A DNA stretch of 64,000 nt from Lysobacter_K koreensis (GCF_042677045.1 NZ_JBHTIH010000002.1:930001-994000); one strand, 5' to 3'. Positions 36,570 to 46,017 are shown, counted from the stretch's first letter. Notes: generated from the letters alone by a model not told the origin. Numbers and translations: made by a program.

Positions 36570-38186
36570 CTAGGGCGTCGCTCCAGCCGCGCGGGCGGCC
36601 AGGGCCCGGTCGATGATCGGCCCCGGCCGCACCCCAGTCCCGAGCGTGCCGAACGCGAGCCCGTGCGCACCACCCAGCCGACTGCGACAGAACGCCTGCA
36701 ATGCCAGCGCCAGTTGCTCGACGAACGCGCGCGCGGCGAGCTCGTCGATCGGCGCCGCGGACAGCAGCGGTGCGCGCAAGCGCTGCATCGCGACGTCGTA
36801 GTCGCCGCCGAGCGCCGACTGCAGTTGCGCCCACAGCGCCGCGCCGGTTGCCGGCTCCTTCGCCAGCGCGCGCAGCACGTCGAGGCACTGGATGTTGCCG
36901 CTGCCTTCCCAGATCGAGTTGAGCGGCGCCTGCCGGTACAGGCGCGGCAGGATCGACTCCTCGACGTAGCCGGCGCCGCCGAGGCATTCCTGCGCCTCGT
37001 TGACGAACGCCGGCGCGCGCTTGCAGATCCAGTACTTGCCGATCCCGGTGGCGACGCGCGCGAACGCCGCTTCGGCCGGGTCGCGCGGCGCAGCGTCGAC
37101 CGCACGCGCGACGCGCATCGAGAACACCAGTGCTGCCTCGGCTTCGAGCGCGAGGTCGGCCAGCACGTTCTGCATGAGTACGTGCTCGAGCAGCGGCTTG
37201 CCGAACGTGCGGCGGTGGCGCGCGTGGTGGATCGCGTGCGCCAGCGCCATGCGCATCTGCGCGGCGGAACCGAGCATGCAGTCGAGCCGGGTCAGCATCA
37301 CCATCTCGATGATGGTGGCGACGCCGCGGCCTTCGTCGCCGATGCGGTGCGCCCAGGCGTTGGCGAACTCGACCTCGGAGGAGGCGTTGGACCAGTCGCC
37401 GAGCTTGTCCTTGAGCCGCATCAGCCGCAGCGCATTGCGGCTGCCGTCCGGCCGCCAGCGCGGCAGCAGGAAGCAGGTCAGGCCGCCCGGCGCCTGTGCC
37501 AGCACCAGGAAGCCGTCGCACATCGGCGCGGAGAAGAACCACTTGTGGCCGACCAGGGTGTATTCGTGGTCGCCTGCGAGCGGCGTGGCGGTGGTGGTGT
37601 TGGCGCGCACGTCGCTGCCGCCCTGCTTCTCGGTCATGCCCATGCCGACGGTGACGCCGGCCTTGTGCGCGATCGCGACGTCGCGCGGGTCGTAGTGCGG
37701 CGCGGCCGCCTTGCGCGCCCACTGCGCCAGCGCCGGGGCGTGGCGCAACACCGGCACTGCGGCGTGGGTCATCGTCAGCGGGCAGCTGCTGCCGGGCTCG
37801 ACCTGGTGGTGCAGGTAGCTCAGCGCCGCGCGCGCGACGTGCGCGCCGGGTTGCGGGTCACTCCACGACAGGCCGGCGACGCCGTGCTCGATCGCCGCGC
37901 GCATGGTCGCGTGGTAGTTGGGGTGGAACTCGACCAGGTCGATGCGCTGGCCGTAGCGGTCGTGGCTGCGCAGCCGCGGGCGGTCGCGGTGGGCGTCGAA
38001 GCTGAGTGCGTACAGCGTGCCGCCGGCGAGCGCGCCGTAATCGGCGAGGCGTTCGGCCCATGCGTTGGCGCCCTCGCGCGCGACGGCTTCGCGCAGCGCG
38101 ACGTCGTCTGCCCACAGGTCGCGCGGCGCGAACTCCGGCGGCTGGTTGTCGACCAGGTGGGTCTCGAACGGGGTCTGCTCGGCCAT
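36570..38186 (-). CDS. aidB: Acyl-CoA dehydrogenase, AidB family
   Basis: 538-residue flavoprotein of the AidB/isovaleryl-CoA-dehydrogenase-like group linked to the adaptive response to alkylation damage. Seen: GMTEKQGGSD, HKWFFSAPMCD, a long AidB-type middle region (LGSAAQMRMALAHAIHHA, RRTFGKPL) and WEGSGNIQCLDVLRAL. Start at 38186 with GGGAG upstream. No ada or alkB neighbour is present, so regulation cannot be judged. Confidence 0.88.
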   Translation of the reverse strand: MAEQTPFETHLVDNQPPEFAPRDLWADDVALREAVAREGANAWAERLADYGALAGGTLYALSFDAHRDRPRLRSHDRYGQRIDLVEFHPNYHATMRAAIEHGVAGLSWSDPQPGAHVARAALSYLHHQVEPGSSCPLTMTHAAVPVLRHAPALAQWARKAAAPHYDPRDVAIAHKAGVTVGMGMTEKQGGSDVRANTTTATPLAGDHEYTLVGHKWFFSAPMCDGFLVLAQAPGGLTCFLLPRWRPDGSRNALRLMRLKDKLGDWSNASSEVEFANAWAHRIGDEGRGVATIIEMVMLTRLDCMLGSAAQMRMALAHAIHHARHRRTFGKPLLEHVLMQNVLADLALEAEAALVFSMRVARAVDAAPRDPAEAAFARVATGIGKYWICKRAPAFVNEAQECLGGAGYVEESILPRLYRQAPLNSIWEGSGNIQCLDVLRALAKEPATGAALWAQLQSALGGDYDVAMQRLRAPLLSAAPIDELAARAFVEQLALALQAFCRSRLGGAHGLAFGTLGTGVRPGPIIDRALAARAAGATP

Positions 38187-38273
38187 GGATCGCTCCCGGG
38201 TGCCGCGATGGGGACGGGGCGAGACTAGCGCGCGCGAGTCCGCGAGGCGAACCTCCGCGGCGCGATCGCAGCC

Positions 38274-38306
38274 GCAAAAAAGAGACCCCGCCGAAGCGGG
38301 GCCTGA
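38274..38306 (-). terminator. Rho-independent terminator of the cold-shock gene
   Basis: On the minus strand, stem GGCCCCGC/GCGGGGTC with loop TTCG (38284-38303) is followed by TCTCTTTTTT. It lies 34 bases after the cold-shock stop codon. Confidence 0.9.
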
Positions 38307-38339
38307 TCGATCCAAACGTCCGATCGACGCGCGGGCTGA

Positions 38340-38546
38340 TTACTCGGCCGGCGTGATGTTGGACGCTTGCGCGCCCTTCGGGCCCTGGGTCAGCTCGTAG
38401 CTGACGCGCTGGCCTTCCTGCAGGCTGCGGAAGCCCTTGGCAGCGATCGCGGAAAAATGCGCGAACACATCCGCGGAGCCGTCCTCGGGCGAGATGAAGC
38501 CGAAGCCCTTGGCGTCGTTGAACCATTTCACGGTGCCGTACTGCAT
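38340..38546 (-). CDS. Cold-shock protein (CspA family)
   Basis: 68-residue single cold-shock domain that binds single-stranded nucleic acids. RNP1 KGFGFI and RNP2 VFAHFS are intact, with start GTVKWFN and end GPKGAQASNI. ATG at 38546 with AGGAT directly upstream. The 139-base gap to the next gene leaves room for a structured 5' leader, usual in this family, but I see no defined element. Confidence 0.95.
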   Translation of the reverse strand: MQYGTVKWFNDAKGFGFISPEDGSADVFAHFSAIAAKGFRSLQEGQRVSYELTQGPKGAQASNITPAE

Positions 38547-38685
38547 ATCCTGGATGACCTCATGCTGGGTGCGTTGTGTTGCGGTGTGGTGCGCTGGCGA
38601 GTGCTGCGGGCCGAGTCGCAGCGCGAGTATGCAAACTGAACGCCGTAAAGACAATTGGGGCAAAGTGCCGGTCGCCCCGGCAGGG

Positions 38686-39450
38686 TCACCCGGCAAGCAC
38701 GGCCCGCAGCAGCGGCGGCAGGCCGCTGGAGGCTGCCGCGACGTTGTCGAGCACGTCCTGCAGCGTGATCACCTCATCAGGGTCCTGGCCTGCCCCGGCG
38801 GCCCAGTTGGCGACGATCGCCAGGCAGGCGTAGTCGAGGCCGAACTCTCTTGCGAGACCGGCTTCGGGCATGCCGGTCATGCCGACCAGGTCGCAGCCGT
38901 CTCGTTTCATGCGCGCGATCTCGGCGCGGGTTTCCAGTCGCGGCCCCTGGGTGGCGCCGTAACAACCGCCATCGACCAGGGCGACGCCGGCACGCGCGGC
39001 CGCGGCGACGACCGCTTCGCGCAGCGAGCGCGTGTACGGCTCGCCGAAATCGACATGCAGCACCTCGGTGCCCGGTTCCTCGCACAGCGTCGAGATGCGG
39101 CCCCAGGTGTAGTCGATCAGTTGGTCGGGGCAACCGAGCACGCGCGGCCCGAACCGCTCGGTGATGCCGCCCACCGTGTTGAGCGCGAGCACGCGTTGCG
39201 CGCCCAGGGCCTGCAGCGCGGCGAGGTTGGCGCGGTAGTTGATCTGGTGCGGCGGCAGCGAGTGGCCTTCGCCGTGACGGGCGAGGAACGCGACGCGGTG
39301 GCCATCGAGCGTGCCGATGCGCACCGGCCCGGACGGCGCACCGTAACGCGTGACCGGCTGGTGCGACTCGACGTCCTGCAGGTCGGCGAGTTGGTAGAGG
39401 CCGGTGCCGCCGATGACGGCAAGGTCGATGGGTGCGGCGGCAACGTTCAT
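38686..39450 (-). CDS. S-methyl-5'-thioinosine phosphorylase / PNP family
   Basis: 254-residue purine nucleoside phosphorylase family 2 enzyme. Seen: IGGTGLYQL, phosphate-binding ARHGEGHSLPPHQINYRAN, GGITERFGP, and the substrate segment LVGMTGMPEAGLAREFGLDYA. The NWAAG ending matches the gammaproteobacterial MTIP group rather than classical MTAP. Last gene of the CYTH-nagZ-hpt-MTIP operon, one base after the hpt stop. Confidence 0.85.
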   Translation of the reverse strand: MNVAAAPIDLAVIGGTGLYQLADLQDVESHQPVTRYGAPSGPVRIGTLDGHRVAFLARHGEGHSLPPHQINYRANLAALQALGAQRVLALNTVGGITERFGPRVLGCPDQLIDYTWGRISTLCEEPGTEVLHVDFGEPYTRSLREAVVAAAARAGVALVDGGCYGATQGPRLETRAEIARMKRDGCDLVGMTGMPEAGLAREFGLDYACLAIVANWAAGAGQDPDEVITLQDVLDNVAAASSGLPPLLRAVLAG

Positions 39451-39451
39451 C

Positions 39452-40009
39452 TCAGTCCTTCAATGCGTAGATCGCCGGCAGGTTGCGACCCTGCTCGTGG
39501 TAGTCCATGCCATAACCAAACACGTAGCGGTCGGGCACCTCGACGCCGACGTAGTCGGCGGCCAGGCCCGGCACGCAGCGGTCGTGCAGCTTGACCGCCA
39601 GCGCGGCAATGCGCACGTCGGTCGCGCCCTGTTCGCGGCACCAGCGGGTGATCGCGGCCATGGTGTGGCCTTCGTCGAGGATGTCGTCGACCAGCAACAC
39701 CCGGCGCCCGCGCAGCGGCGTGACCGGGCGGTGCTTCCAGACCAGCTCGCCGCCGGAGGTCGCACCGCGGTAGCGGGTGGCGTGCAGGTAGTCGAACTCG
39801 AGGTCGAGGCCGCGCGCGCCCAGTTCCATCGCCAACTGCGCGGCGAACGGCAGGCCGCCGTGCATCACCGTCAGGTACACGGGAGTGCTGCCGGCGTAAT
39901 CGTTGCGGATCGGCACCGCCATGTGCGCGATCGCCTGCTCCAGTGTCTTGCGGTCGTGGATCAGGTCGGCGTGGACGAGCGCCTTGGCGAGGCTGGGCGC
40001 GTGCATCAC
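39452..40009 (-). CDS. Hypoxanthine-guanine phosphoribosyltransferase
   Basis: 185-residue purine-salvage enzyme with the PRPP-binding loop VLLVDDILDEGHTM. It also has the N-terminal VMHGGLPFAAQLA and the C-terminal base-binding DRYVFGYGMDYHEQGRNLP. The ATG overlaps the nagZ stop codon (ATGA). The pairing with a nucleoside phosphorylase forms a salvage unit: hypoxanthine released by phosphorolysis is recaptured as IMP. Confidence 0.93.
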   Translation of the reverse strand: MMHAPSLAKALVHADLIHDRKTLEQAIAHMAVPIRNDYAGSTPVYLTVMHGGLPFAAQLAMELGARGLDLEFDYLHATRYRGATSGGELVWKHRPVTPLRGRRVLLVDDILDEGHTMAAITRWCREQGATDVRIAALAVKLHDRCVPGLAADYVGVEVPDRYVFGYGMDYHEQGRNLPAIYALKD

Positions 40010-41001
40010 GCCAGGCCTTCGAGGCGGCCGCGGGTGTCGCCGTAGCGGGCGTCCGCGAGCAGGCCATCCCAGCCCATCGCGCCGCGGCCGATCAGGCCGG
40101 CCAGCGCCATCGTGTTGAGCTTGCGGTCGTTGACCGCGGCCAGCGATTCTTCGACCAGTTCCGGGTGGCAGACCAGCACCACGTCGCAGCCGGCATCCAG
40201 ATGCAGGTCGACGCGCGCCTTGATGCCGCCGGCGGAGAACGCGGCGGCCATGCCGATGTCGTCGCTGAACACCACCCCGCGGAAACCCATCTCCTGGCGC
40301 AGGATGTCCTCGATCCAGACCTTCGAGTAACCGGCCGGGTCCGGCGCCACGGCCGGATAGACGACGTGCGCCATCATCACCGCGTCGGCCTTGGCCTCGA
40401 TGCCAGCGACGAACGGGACCAGGTCGAGCGCGCGGATCTCGGCCAGCGAACGCGGATCGACCGCGTCGTCGAAATGGGTGTCCTCGAGCACCGATCCGTG
40501 GCCGGGGAAGTGCTTGAGGGTCGCGGCCATCCCGGCGGCGTGCATGCCGCGCACGTAGGCGCGGGTGAACTCGGCGACCACCGCGGGATCCTCGGAAAAC
40601 GCGCGATTGCCGATCGCCAGGTTGCCGCGGCCCAGGTCGACCACCGGCGCGAAGCTGAGGTCGACGCCGCTGGCCTTGATCTCACTGGCCATCAGCCAGG
40701 CGTGCTCCTCGGCCAGCTTGAGCGCGGCGGTTTGATCCTGCGCGAACAGCTTGCCGAAGCCCTCCAGCGGCGGCAGCGCGCTGTAGCCCTCGCGGAAGCG
40801 CTGCACGCGACCGCCTTCCTGGTCGACGCAGACCAGCTGCGGGCGCGGCGCGGCTTCGCGGATCGCCTGCGACAGCTCGGCCACCTGCGCCTTGGAGGCG
40901 AAGTTGCGGGTGAACAGGATCACGCCGGCGCAGGCGTCGTGCTGCAGCCAGTCGCGCTCCTGCGCGGTGAGTTCGGTTCCGGCGACGCCGATTACGAGCA
41001 T
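40006..41001 (-). CDS. nagZ: Beta-N-acetylhexosaminidase NagZ
   Basis: 331-residue cytosolic family 3 glycosidase that removes GlcNAc from recycled anhydro-muropeptides. Seen: CAGVILFTRNF, VDQEGGRVQRFR, the acid/base loop LKHFPGHGSVLEDTH, and the nucleophile Asp in VVFSDDIGMAA. No signal peptide, as expected for NagZ. It is cotranscribed with hpt and MTIP. Confidence 0.95.
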   Translation of the reverse strand: MLVIGVAGTELTAQERDWLQHDACAGVILFTRNFASKAQVAELSQAIREAAPRPQLVCVDQEGGRVQRFREGYSALPPLEGFGKLFAQDQTAALKLAEEHAWLMASEIKASGVDLSFAPVVDLGRGNLAIGNRAFSEDPAVVAEFTRAYVRGMHAAGMAATLKHFPGHGSVLEDTHFDDAVDPRSLAEIRALDLVPFVAGIEAKADAVMMAHVVYPAVAPDPAGYSKVWIEDILRQEMGFRGVVFSDDIGMAAAFSAGGIKARVDLHLDAGCDVVLVCHPELVEESLAAVNDRKLNTMALAGLIGRGAMGWDGLLADARYGDTRGRLEGLA

Positions 41002-41029
41002 TGCAATGTCTCCGTGGAAATGCGGGCCA

Positions 41030-41545
41030 TCAGGCGGCGGTGCCGTCCCGCTCCGCCTCGCTCCAGCGCGAGTACGGCCGGGTGGCCAAGGCCAGATTGT
41101 AGTAGCGCGGGCTGTCGGTCACCTCGCGGCCGGCCCAGACGGGCCTGGCGAAGGCTTCATCGGCCGATTCGAGCTCGATTTCCGCGACCACCAGCCCGGC
41201 GTTGTCGCCGAGGAATTCGTCGATCTCCCACAGGTGGCCTTCGTGTTCGACGTAGTGGCGGCGCTTGTCGATCAAGCCGCCGACGCCCAGCGCCAGCAGC
41301 GCGCGCGCATCGGCGACGGGGATCGGGTAGTCGAATTCCTGCCGGGTGTGGCCGAGCTCGCGCGACTTGAGGTTGAGGAACGCAGCGTCGCCGGCGATGC
41401 GCACGCGCACCGAGGCCTTCATCGCGCCCGTGTCCATCGCCGCGAGGTCGTTGAGATAGCCCTGCGCCATCGGCACGACCTCGCGCGCAGCCGCGCGCCA
41501 GCCGTCGTTGGTGACCAGGAACTTGCGTTCGATTTCGATGCCCAT
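41030..41545 (-). CDS. CYTH-domain protein (triphosphate tunnel family)
   Basis: 171 residues starting with the CYTH signature EIERKFLV (ExExK). RVRIAGDAAFLNLKSR and EIDEFLGDNAGLVVAEIEL line the predicted tunnel. Family members include tripolyphosphatases and class IV adenylate cyclases; the length favours the small TTM phosphatase type. ATG at 41545; 28 bases before nagZ. Confidence 0.88.
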   Translation of the reverse strand: MGIEIERKFLVTNDGWRAAAREVVPMAQGYLNDLAAMDTGAMKASVRVRIAGDAAFLNLKSRELGHTRQEFDYPIPVADARALLALGVGGLIDKRRHYVEHEGHLWEIDEFLGDNAGLVVAEIELESADEAFARPVWAGREVTDSPRYYNLALATRPYSRWSEAERDGTAA

Positions 41546-41565
41546 GCTGCCTGCCTTTGCTGGTC

Positions 41566-41667
41566 TCCCTCCTTTGCAAAAGGAGGGTTGGGGAGGATTT
41601 GCTTTTAGCGCTGTCGCAGGGAGAAGCACAAAGAGCGAATCCCCCCTGCCCCTTTTCCCAAAGGGGG
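41566..41667. repeat. Dispersed repeat copy 2 with inverted partner
   Basis: CCTCCTTTGCAAAAGGAGG at 41568-41587 is a palindrome. AAGGAGGGTTGGGGAGGATT follows, matching the copy at 33245. The right part (CCCCCCTGCCCCTTTTCCCA...) is a looser inverted copy of the same core. It fills the gap between rlmD and the CYTH gene. Confidence 0.7.
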
Positions 41668-41676
41668 GAATGCGTA

Positions 41677-43065
41677 TCAGCGCGGTTCGAACATCGCGAT
41701 GGACTCCACGTGCGCGGTGTGCGGGAACATGTCCATCACGCCGGCCGCGCGCAGCTTCCAGCCGCGCTCGTTGACCAGGTAGCCGGCGTCGCGCGCCAGC
41801 GAGGCCGGGTGGCAGCTGACGTAGACGATGCGCTTGAACTGCTCCAGTGGCAGCTGGGTCAGCACGAAGTCGGCGCCCGAACGTGGCGGGTCGAGCAGCA
41901 GCTTGTCGAAGCCTTCGCGCATCCAGGTGTGGTCGCTCAGGTCCTTGCCCAGGTCGGCGGCGTGGAACTGTGCATTGCCGATCCCGTTGTGCGCGGCGTT
42001 GTCGCGCGCGCGCTGCACCAGCCCGGTCTCGCCCTCGACGCCGACCACCTCGCGCACGTGGCGCGCCAGAGGCAGGGTGAAGTTGCCCAGGCCCGCGAAC
42101 AGGTCGAGCACGCGCTCGTCGGGCTGCGGATCGAGCAGGTCGAGCGCGCTGCGGATCATCTTGCCGTTGAGCCCGGCGTTGACCTGGATGAAGTCGAGCG
42201 GGCGGAAGTGGAACTCCAGGTCCCACTGCGGCAGCGAGAACGCCAGCTTCGGATCGGCCGGCCACAACGGGTGCACGCTGTCGACGCCGCCGGGCTGCAG
42301 GAACACCGCGAAGTCGTGCGCCTGCGCGAACGCGGTCAGCGCTTCGCGGTCGCCGTGCGACAACGGCGCCATATGCCGGAACGTCAGCGCGATGCCGCTG
42401 TGCGCGTCGCCATGGGTGCCGCTCATGCGGTCGCCGGCGATGAACTCGATCTGCGGGATGTCGCGGCGTGCATCCAGGCTTTCGACCAGCGCCGCCAGTG
42501 CCGGTATCGCGTTGCCGATCTGCGGGATCACGGTGTGGCACTCGCCCAGGTCGGCGACGAAGCGCGGATCGACCTCGCGGAAACCGACCAGGGTCTTGTC
42601 CTTCTTCTCGACCCGGCGCACCGAGAATCGGCCTTTGCGTCGGTAGCCCCAGGCGGCGTCGCTCAGCGGCGGCAGCACGCGCTCGGGGGTCACGTGGCCG
42701 ATGCGCGCGAGGTTGTCGAGCAGCACGCCCTGTTTGGCGAGGATCTGCTGGTCTTCGGCGTAATGCTGGAACGCGCAGCCGCTGCAGGTGCCGAAGTGCG
42801 GGCAACGCGGGGTCACGCGCTCGGGCGCGGCGTCCAGCACCTCGACGGCCTTGGCCTCGTCGAAGCTGCGGTGGCGGCCGGTCTGCGACGCCATCACGCG
42901 CTCGCCCGGCAACGCCCCGGCGACGAACACCGCCTTGCCATCGGCGCGGCGCGCGACCCCGCGGCCGTCGTGGGTCAGGCCGGTGATCTGGGCTTCGAAG
43001 GGGGTCTGGTCGATGCGGTTGCGGGTACGGGCCACGGGATCGTGCGGTTGCGTCGGGCCGGGCAT
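41677..43065 (-). CDS. rlmD: 23S rRNA (uracil-1939-C5)-methyltransferase
   Basis: 462-residue RNA m5U methyltransferase. An N-terminal TRAM domain (about 15-75) is followed by iron-sulfur cysteines (CPHFGTCSGC and a later ECHTV). The SAM domain shows DLFAGLGNFTLPLA, LLLDPPRSGA and the catalytic-Cys motif YVSCHPASLARD. Start at 43065 is preferred; a start ten codons upstream is possible. Confidence 0.94.
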   Translation of the reverse strand: MPGPTQPHDPVARTRNRIDQTPFEAQITGLTHDGRGVARRADGKAVFVAGALPGERVMASQTGRHRSFDEAKAVEVLDAAPERVTPRCPHFGTCSGCAFQHYAEDQQILAKQGVLLDNLARIGHVTPERVLPPLSDAAWGYRRKGRFSVRRVEKKDKTLVGFREVDPRFVADLGECHTVIPQIGNAIPALAALVESLDARRDIPQIEFIAGDRMSGTHGDAHSGIALTFRHMAPLSHGDREALTAFAQAHDFAVFLQPGGVDSVHPLWPADPKLAFSLPQWDLEFHFRPLDFIQVNAGLNGKMIRSALDLLDPQPDERVLDLFAGLGNFTLPLARHVREVVGVEGETGLVQRARDNAAHNGIGNAQFHAADLGKDLSDHTWMREGFDKLLLDPPRSGADFVLTQLPLEQFKRIVYVSCHPASLARDAGYLVNERGWKLRAAGVMDMFPHTAHVESIAMFEPR

Positions 43066-43119
43066 TGTCTCAGATGCACGGAACACGGCGCCCACCGGAG
43101 GAGTTGACCCGGAATTCAG

Positions 43120-43141
43120 AAGGCCCGCCGAAGCGGGCCGT
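43120..43141 (-). terminator. Probable terminator downstream of ydbL
   Basis: Stem GGCCCGC/GCGGGCC with loop TTCG on the minus strand, followed by a weak T-rich tract (CTTCTGAATT). The GC stem is strong but the U tract is poor. Confidence 0.5.
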
Positions 43142-43245
43142 CCCTGGGGTCATTTCGGGGGTGCAGCCAGGGACTCAGCTACAGGATGCGGCTTGGACGA
43201 AGCGGATCCTTCGCTGCGCTCAGGATGACTTCGCTGTGGACGAAC

Positions 43246-43845
43246 TCACTTCTGCTTCCAGCTGCCGCCGCTCTGGTACCACCAGCCCGGGCGCGCGCTG
43301 GCGACCCACTGCCGGGCGAACACCTCGCGGATCTGCGCTTCCCATTCGGGATGGCCGTTGGCCACCGCGACCTCGCGATAGACGGCCTTGCGGTCGCGGT
43401 TGTCGTCGGCGACGGCCTGGTTCACCGAAACCCGGTCCTTGAGCGCCAACTGGCTCGCATCGCGCACGACCACAGTGCCGTCGCTGGCGAAGCCCAGCGC
43501 ACCGGCATCGAAGCCCGCGCGCAGGTCCGCGTCGAAACGAGCGGCCATGCGTGCCTGGATCGCCTGGATCGCCGGGGTCTTGATGGTGATGTCTGGCTGC
43601 GACTGCGCATGGGCGGTGCCGATGCCGACCAGCGACAGCCAGTCGATGTGCCGGTGCAACGAGGCACTGGGAGCGCCGGACTTGTCCGGCTGGGCCGGCG
43701 CGGGCGGCGACACTTCGTCGCCGATCACCTTCTCGACGAACTCCTTCGCCGCTTCCTTGGCCTCGGCGGCCGGGAAGTACACGTTGATCGTGACGCAGGC
43801 CGTCAACAGCACGGCGGCGACCGGTAACCCCATCCAACGACGCAT
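43246..43845 (-). CDS. ydbL: YdbL/DUF1318 family protein
   Basis: 199 residues. A short signal with lipobox-like LLTAC (Cys17) is followed by a conserved INVYFPAAEAKEAAKEFVEKV stretch and the DUF1318 domain (MAARF, LRAGFDAGALGFASDGTVVVRD, VNQAVADDNRDRKAVYREVA). It lies 57 bases after the ydbH-like gene. In E. coli this pair, together with YnbE, supports intermembrane phospholipid transport. No separate ynbE is present here. Confidence 0.82.
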   Translation of the reverse strand: MRRWMGLPVAAVLLTACVTINVYFPAAEAKEAAKEFVEKVIGDEVSPPAPAQPDKSGAPSASLHRHIDWLSLVGIGTAHAQSQPDITIKTPAIQAIQARMAARFDADLRAGFDAGALGFASDGTVVVRDASQLALKDRVSVNQAVADDNRDRKAVYREVAVANGHPEWEAQIREVFARQWVASARPGWWYQSGGSWKQK

Positions 43846-43902
43846 GTTGCTCTCCTCAGGTGTGACGCTTGATGACGTAACGGTAGCAATGAAAGACGGC
43901 GA

Positions 43903-45984
43903 TCACTCGACCACCGGTTTGACGTCGCCCTTGCCGACCGCGGCGAGCCGCTCGACCAGGGTCGGCCAGTCGACGCGGCGGTTGAAGCCGACCACGGTCA
44001 GCCGTGGCAGGCCCGAACCCTGCACGATAATAAAGCCCTGCCCCGCTGAACTCAGACCATCCATCGTGCACACCTCGTCGGCCAGGCGGCAGGCGATGCC
44101 CAGGCGCGAATAGCCGAAATCGTCGAACAGGCCGATCAGTTGCGACTGCAGGCTGGTCACGAACGACGCGTCGCCGACGCTCGACAGGTCCTGCACCGCG
44201 CGTTGGCTGATGCGCTGGCGCACGCCACGCTGTCTGTCGGTGTGCAATTCCGCGTCGAACGCGACCGCCTCCCAGTCGACCAGCCGCAAGCCGGCGATGC
44301 GACCGTCGAGGGTCCCGGTGATGGTGCCAAAGCCGAACACGCCGGTCAGCGATTCCAGGTCGAGGTCGTCGAGCGCGATGTCGGCCGACAGCGTCGGCGC
44401 GACCCCGAACGGCCGTTCCATCGCCAGCGACGACACCGCGACACTGCCGCCGAACAACTGCATCGCCAAGCCGCCGTCGAAGTCGAGCCGATCGTTGGCG
44501 TAGCGCGCCTGCGGGATGCGGCCGCTGAGTTCACCGGTGAACGCCGGCCAGTCCAGTGCTTCGGCCAGCTGGGCGACATCGAGCTTTTCCAGGGTCAGCC
44601 CGAAGCGGATGTCCAGGCCCTGCCCGGCCGATGGCGGACGCAACTGCAGGTGGTCGAAGCTGGCGTGGCCGCCGAGCATCGGCAGCGCGACCGCCTCGCG
44701 CAGGCGCAGCGCGCCGTCGCCACTGGCGAACGGCAACCGCGCCGGCCCGAACGCGAGGCCGTAGAGCGCGCCCGCGCGCCAGCGCAGTTCGCTGTGCACC
44801 GGCGTGGCGGCGTCGGAGGAAAACCGCACGTCGCCGTCGAGCCCGTCGAAGTCGAAGCGGCCTTGCGGGTCGTCGAACCCGGCGCCATGCAACGCCACCG
44901 TCGCCTCACGCAGGACTCCTTCGGCGACCCGCACCCGCGCATCGGCCGCGCCGCTGAGTTGCAGGTCGGCCAGGCCAGCCAGACCCAGCCAACCCGACAG
45001 GTAGCCATCGCGTAAAGGCGCCAGGTTGTCGCTGCGCAGGCGCAGGTCGAGCGCGCGGATATCCATGCCGGGCGTGAGCGCGGCGCTGCCTTCAAGCGCG
45101 AGCAAGCCGTCGTCGCGCCAGGCGATGTGCGGCAGCTGCCAGCCTTGTCCGTCCTGTTGGGTCGCCTCTATCCGCAATGCCACCGGCCGCTGCTGCAGCG
45201 AGACATAGGTGGTGCCGAACAGCAGCTCGCCGCCCAGCAGCTGGCCATCGACGATGACGCGATCGCGCGCGCCCAGGGTCGCATCCAGCGCCAGGCGCGC
45301 GCCGAGGTTCTCCGCAGCGATCATGCCGTCGGGGGTGTCGAGCGCGGCGCCGCGCAACGACAGCGGTCCGGCGATGTGCAGTGGCGTCGCCTTCGCGGCG
45401 GTGATCGCCAGTTGCCCATCTAGCGTGCCGGCGGTGAGGCGCGCCTGCGGCCACGCCTGCGCCAGCAGCGCTTGGGTCCATGCCAGCGGCACGCGGGTGA
45501 GGTCGATCCGGGTCACGTCGGGGGTGGCCGCGTCGCGCCGCAGCGTCAGGCTTGCGGGCCCGCGCGACAGGCGCGCGTCGGTGCTGGCCACGCCCAGGTC
45601 GATCGCCAGCCGCAACGGCCCGCCGCTGCCGCCACGCAGGTCGCCGTCACAACGCCAGCCGCCGTTTCCATCGCGTTGCAGGGGACAGCGCCAGTCCAGG
45701 TTGCGGAAGCGGTAGCCCAGCTCGGGGGCGTCGACGGCGCGCGCCTGCAACCGCAGGCGTCCGGCGCTCGCGTCCGCGGACCATTCCAGTTCCACCCGCA
45801 CCTGCTCGAGGGTCGCCACCGCCGTAGTGATGCGGGCCAAGCGCGCCGTGGCCGTGCGCGCGGCGGCCTCAGTGGCGGCCAGCCACAACGCCGGCAGCAG
45901 CAACCACGCCAGCCACGCCACTTTCGGTCGCAGCATCGCCGGTCGCAGCTTGCGGACTGGCAGGCGTAGGATGATCGGCGACAT
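43903..45984 (-). CDS. ydbH: YdbH-like AsmA-family intermembrane protein
   Basis: 693 residues with one N-terminal membrane helix (about 23-41). A long beta-rich periplasmic region follows, typical of bridge-like lipid transport proteins of the AsmA group. The C-terminal part matches the YdbH/dicarboxylate-transport-like domain (LFDDFGYSRLGIACRLADEVC). Context with ydbL supports the assignment. It is divergent from the REC-HPt gene, with 33 bases between their start codons. Confidence 0.8.
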   Translation of the reverse strand: MSPIILRLPVRKLRPAMLRPKVAWLAWLLLPALWLAATEAAARTATARLARITTAVATLEQVRVELEWSADASAGRLRLQARAVDAPELGYRFRNLDWRCPLQRDGNGGWRCDGDLRGGSGGPLRLAIDLGVASTDARLSRGPASLTLRRDAATPDVTRIDLTRVPLAWTQALLAQAWPQARLTAGTLDGQLAITAAKATPLHIAGPLSLRGAALDTPDGMIAAENLGARLALDATLGARDRVIVDGQLLGGELLFGTTYVSLQQRPVALRIEATQQDGQGWQLPHIAWRDDGLLALEGSAALTPGMDIRALDLRLRSDNLAPLRDGYLSGWLGLAGLADLQLSGAADARVRVAEGVLREATVALHGAGFDDPQGRFDFDGLDGDVRFSSDAATPVHSELRWRAGALYGLAFGPARLPFASGDGALRLREAVALPMLGGHASFDHLQLRPPSAGQGLDIRFGLTLEKLDVAQLAEALDWPAFTGELSGRIPQARYANDRLDFDGGLAMQLFGGSVAVSSLAMERPFGVAPTLSADIALDDLDLESLTGVFGFGTITGTLDGRIAGLRLVDWEAVAFDAELHTDRQRGVRQRISQRAVQDLSSVGDASFVTSLQSQLIGLFDDFGYSRLGIACRLADEVCTMDGLSSAGQGFIIVQGSGLPRLTVVGFNRRVDWPTLVERLAAVGKGDVKPVVE

Positions 45985-46017
45985 CCGCGCAGGATACCGT
46001 CGGGACGCGAACCGCCG

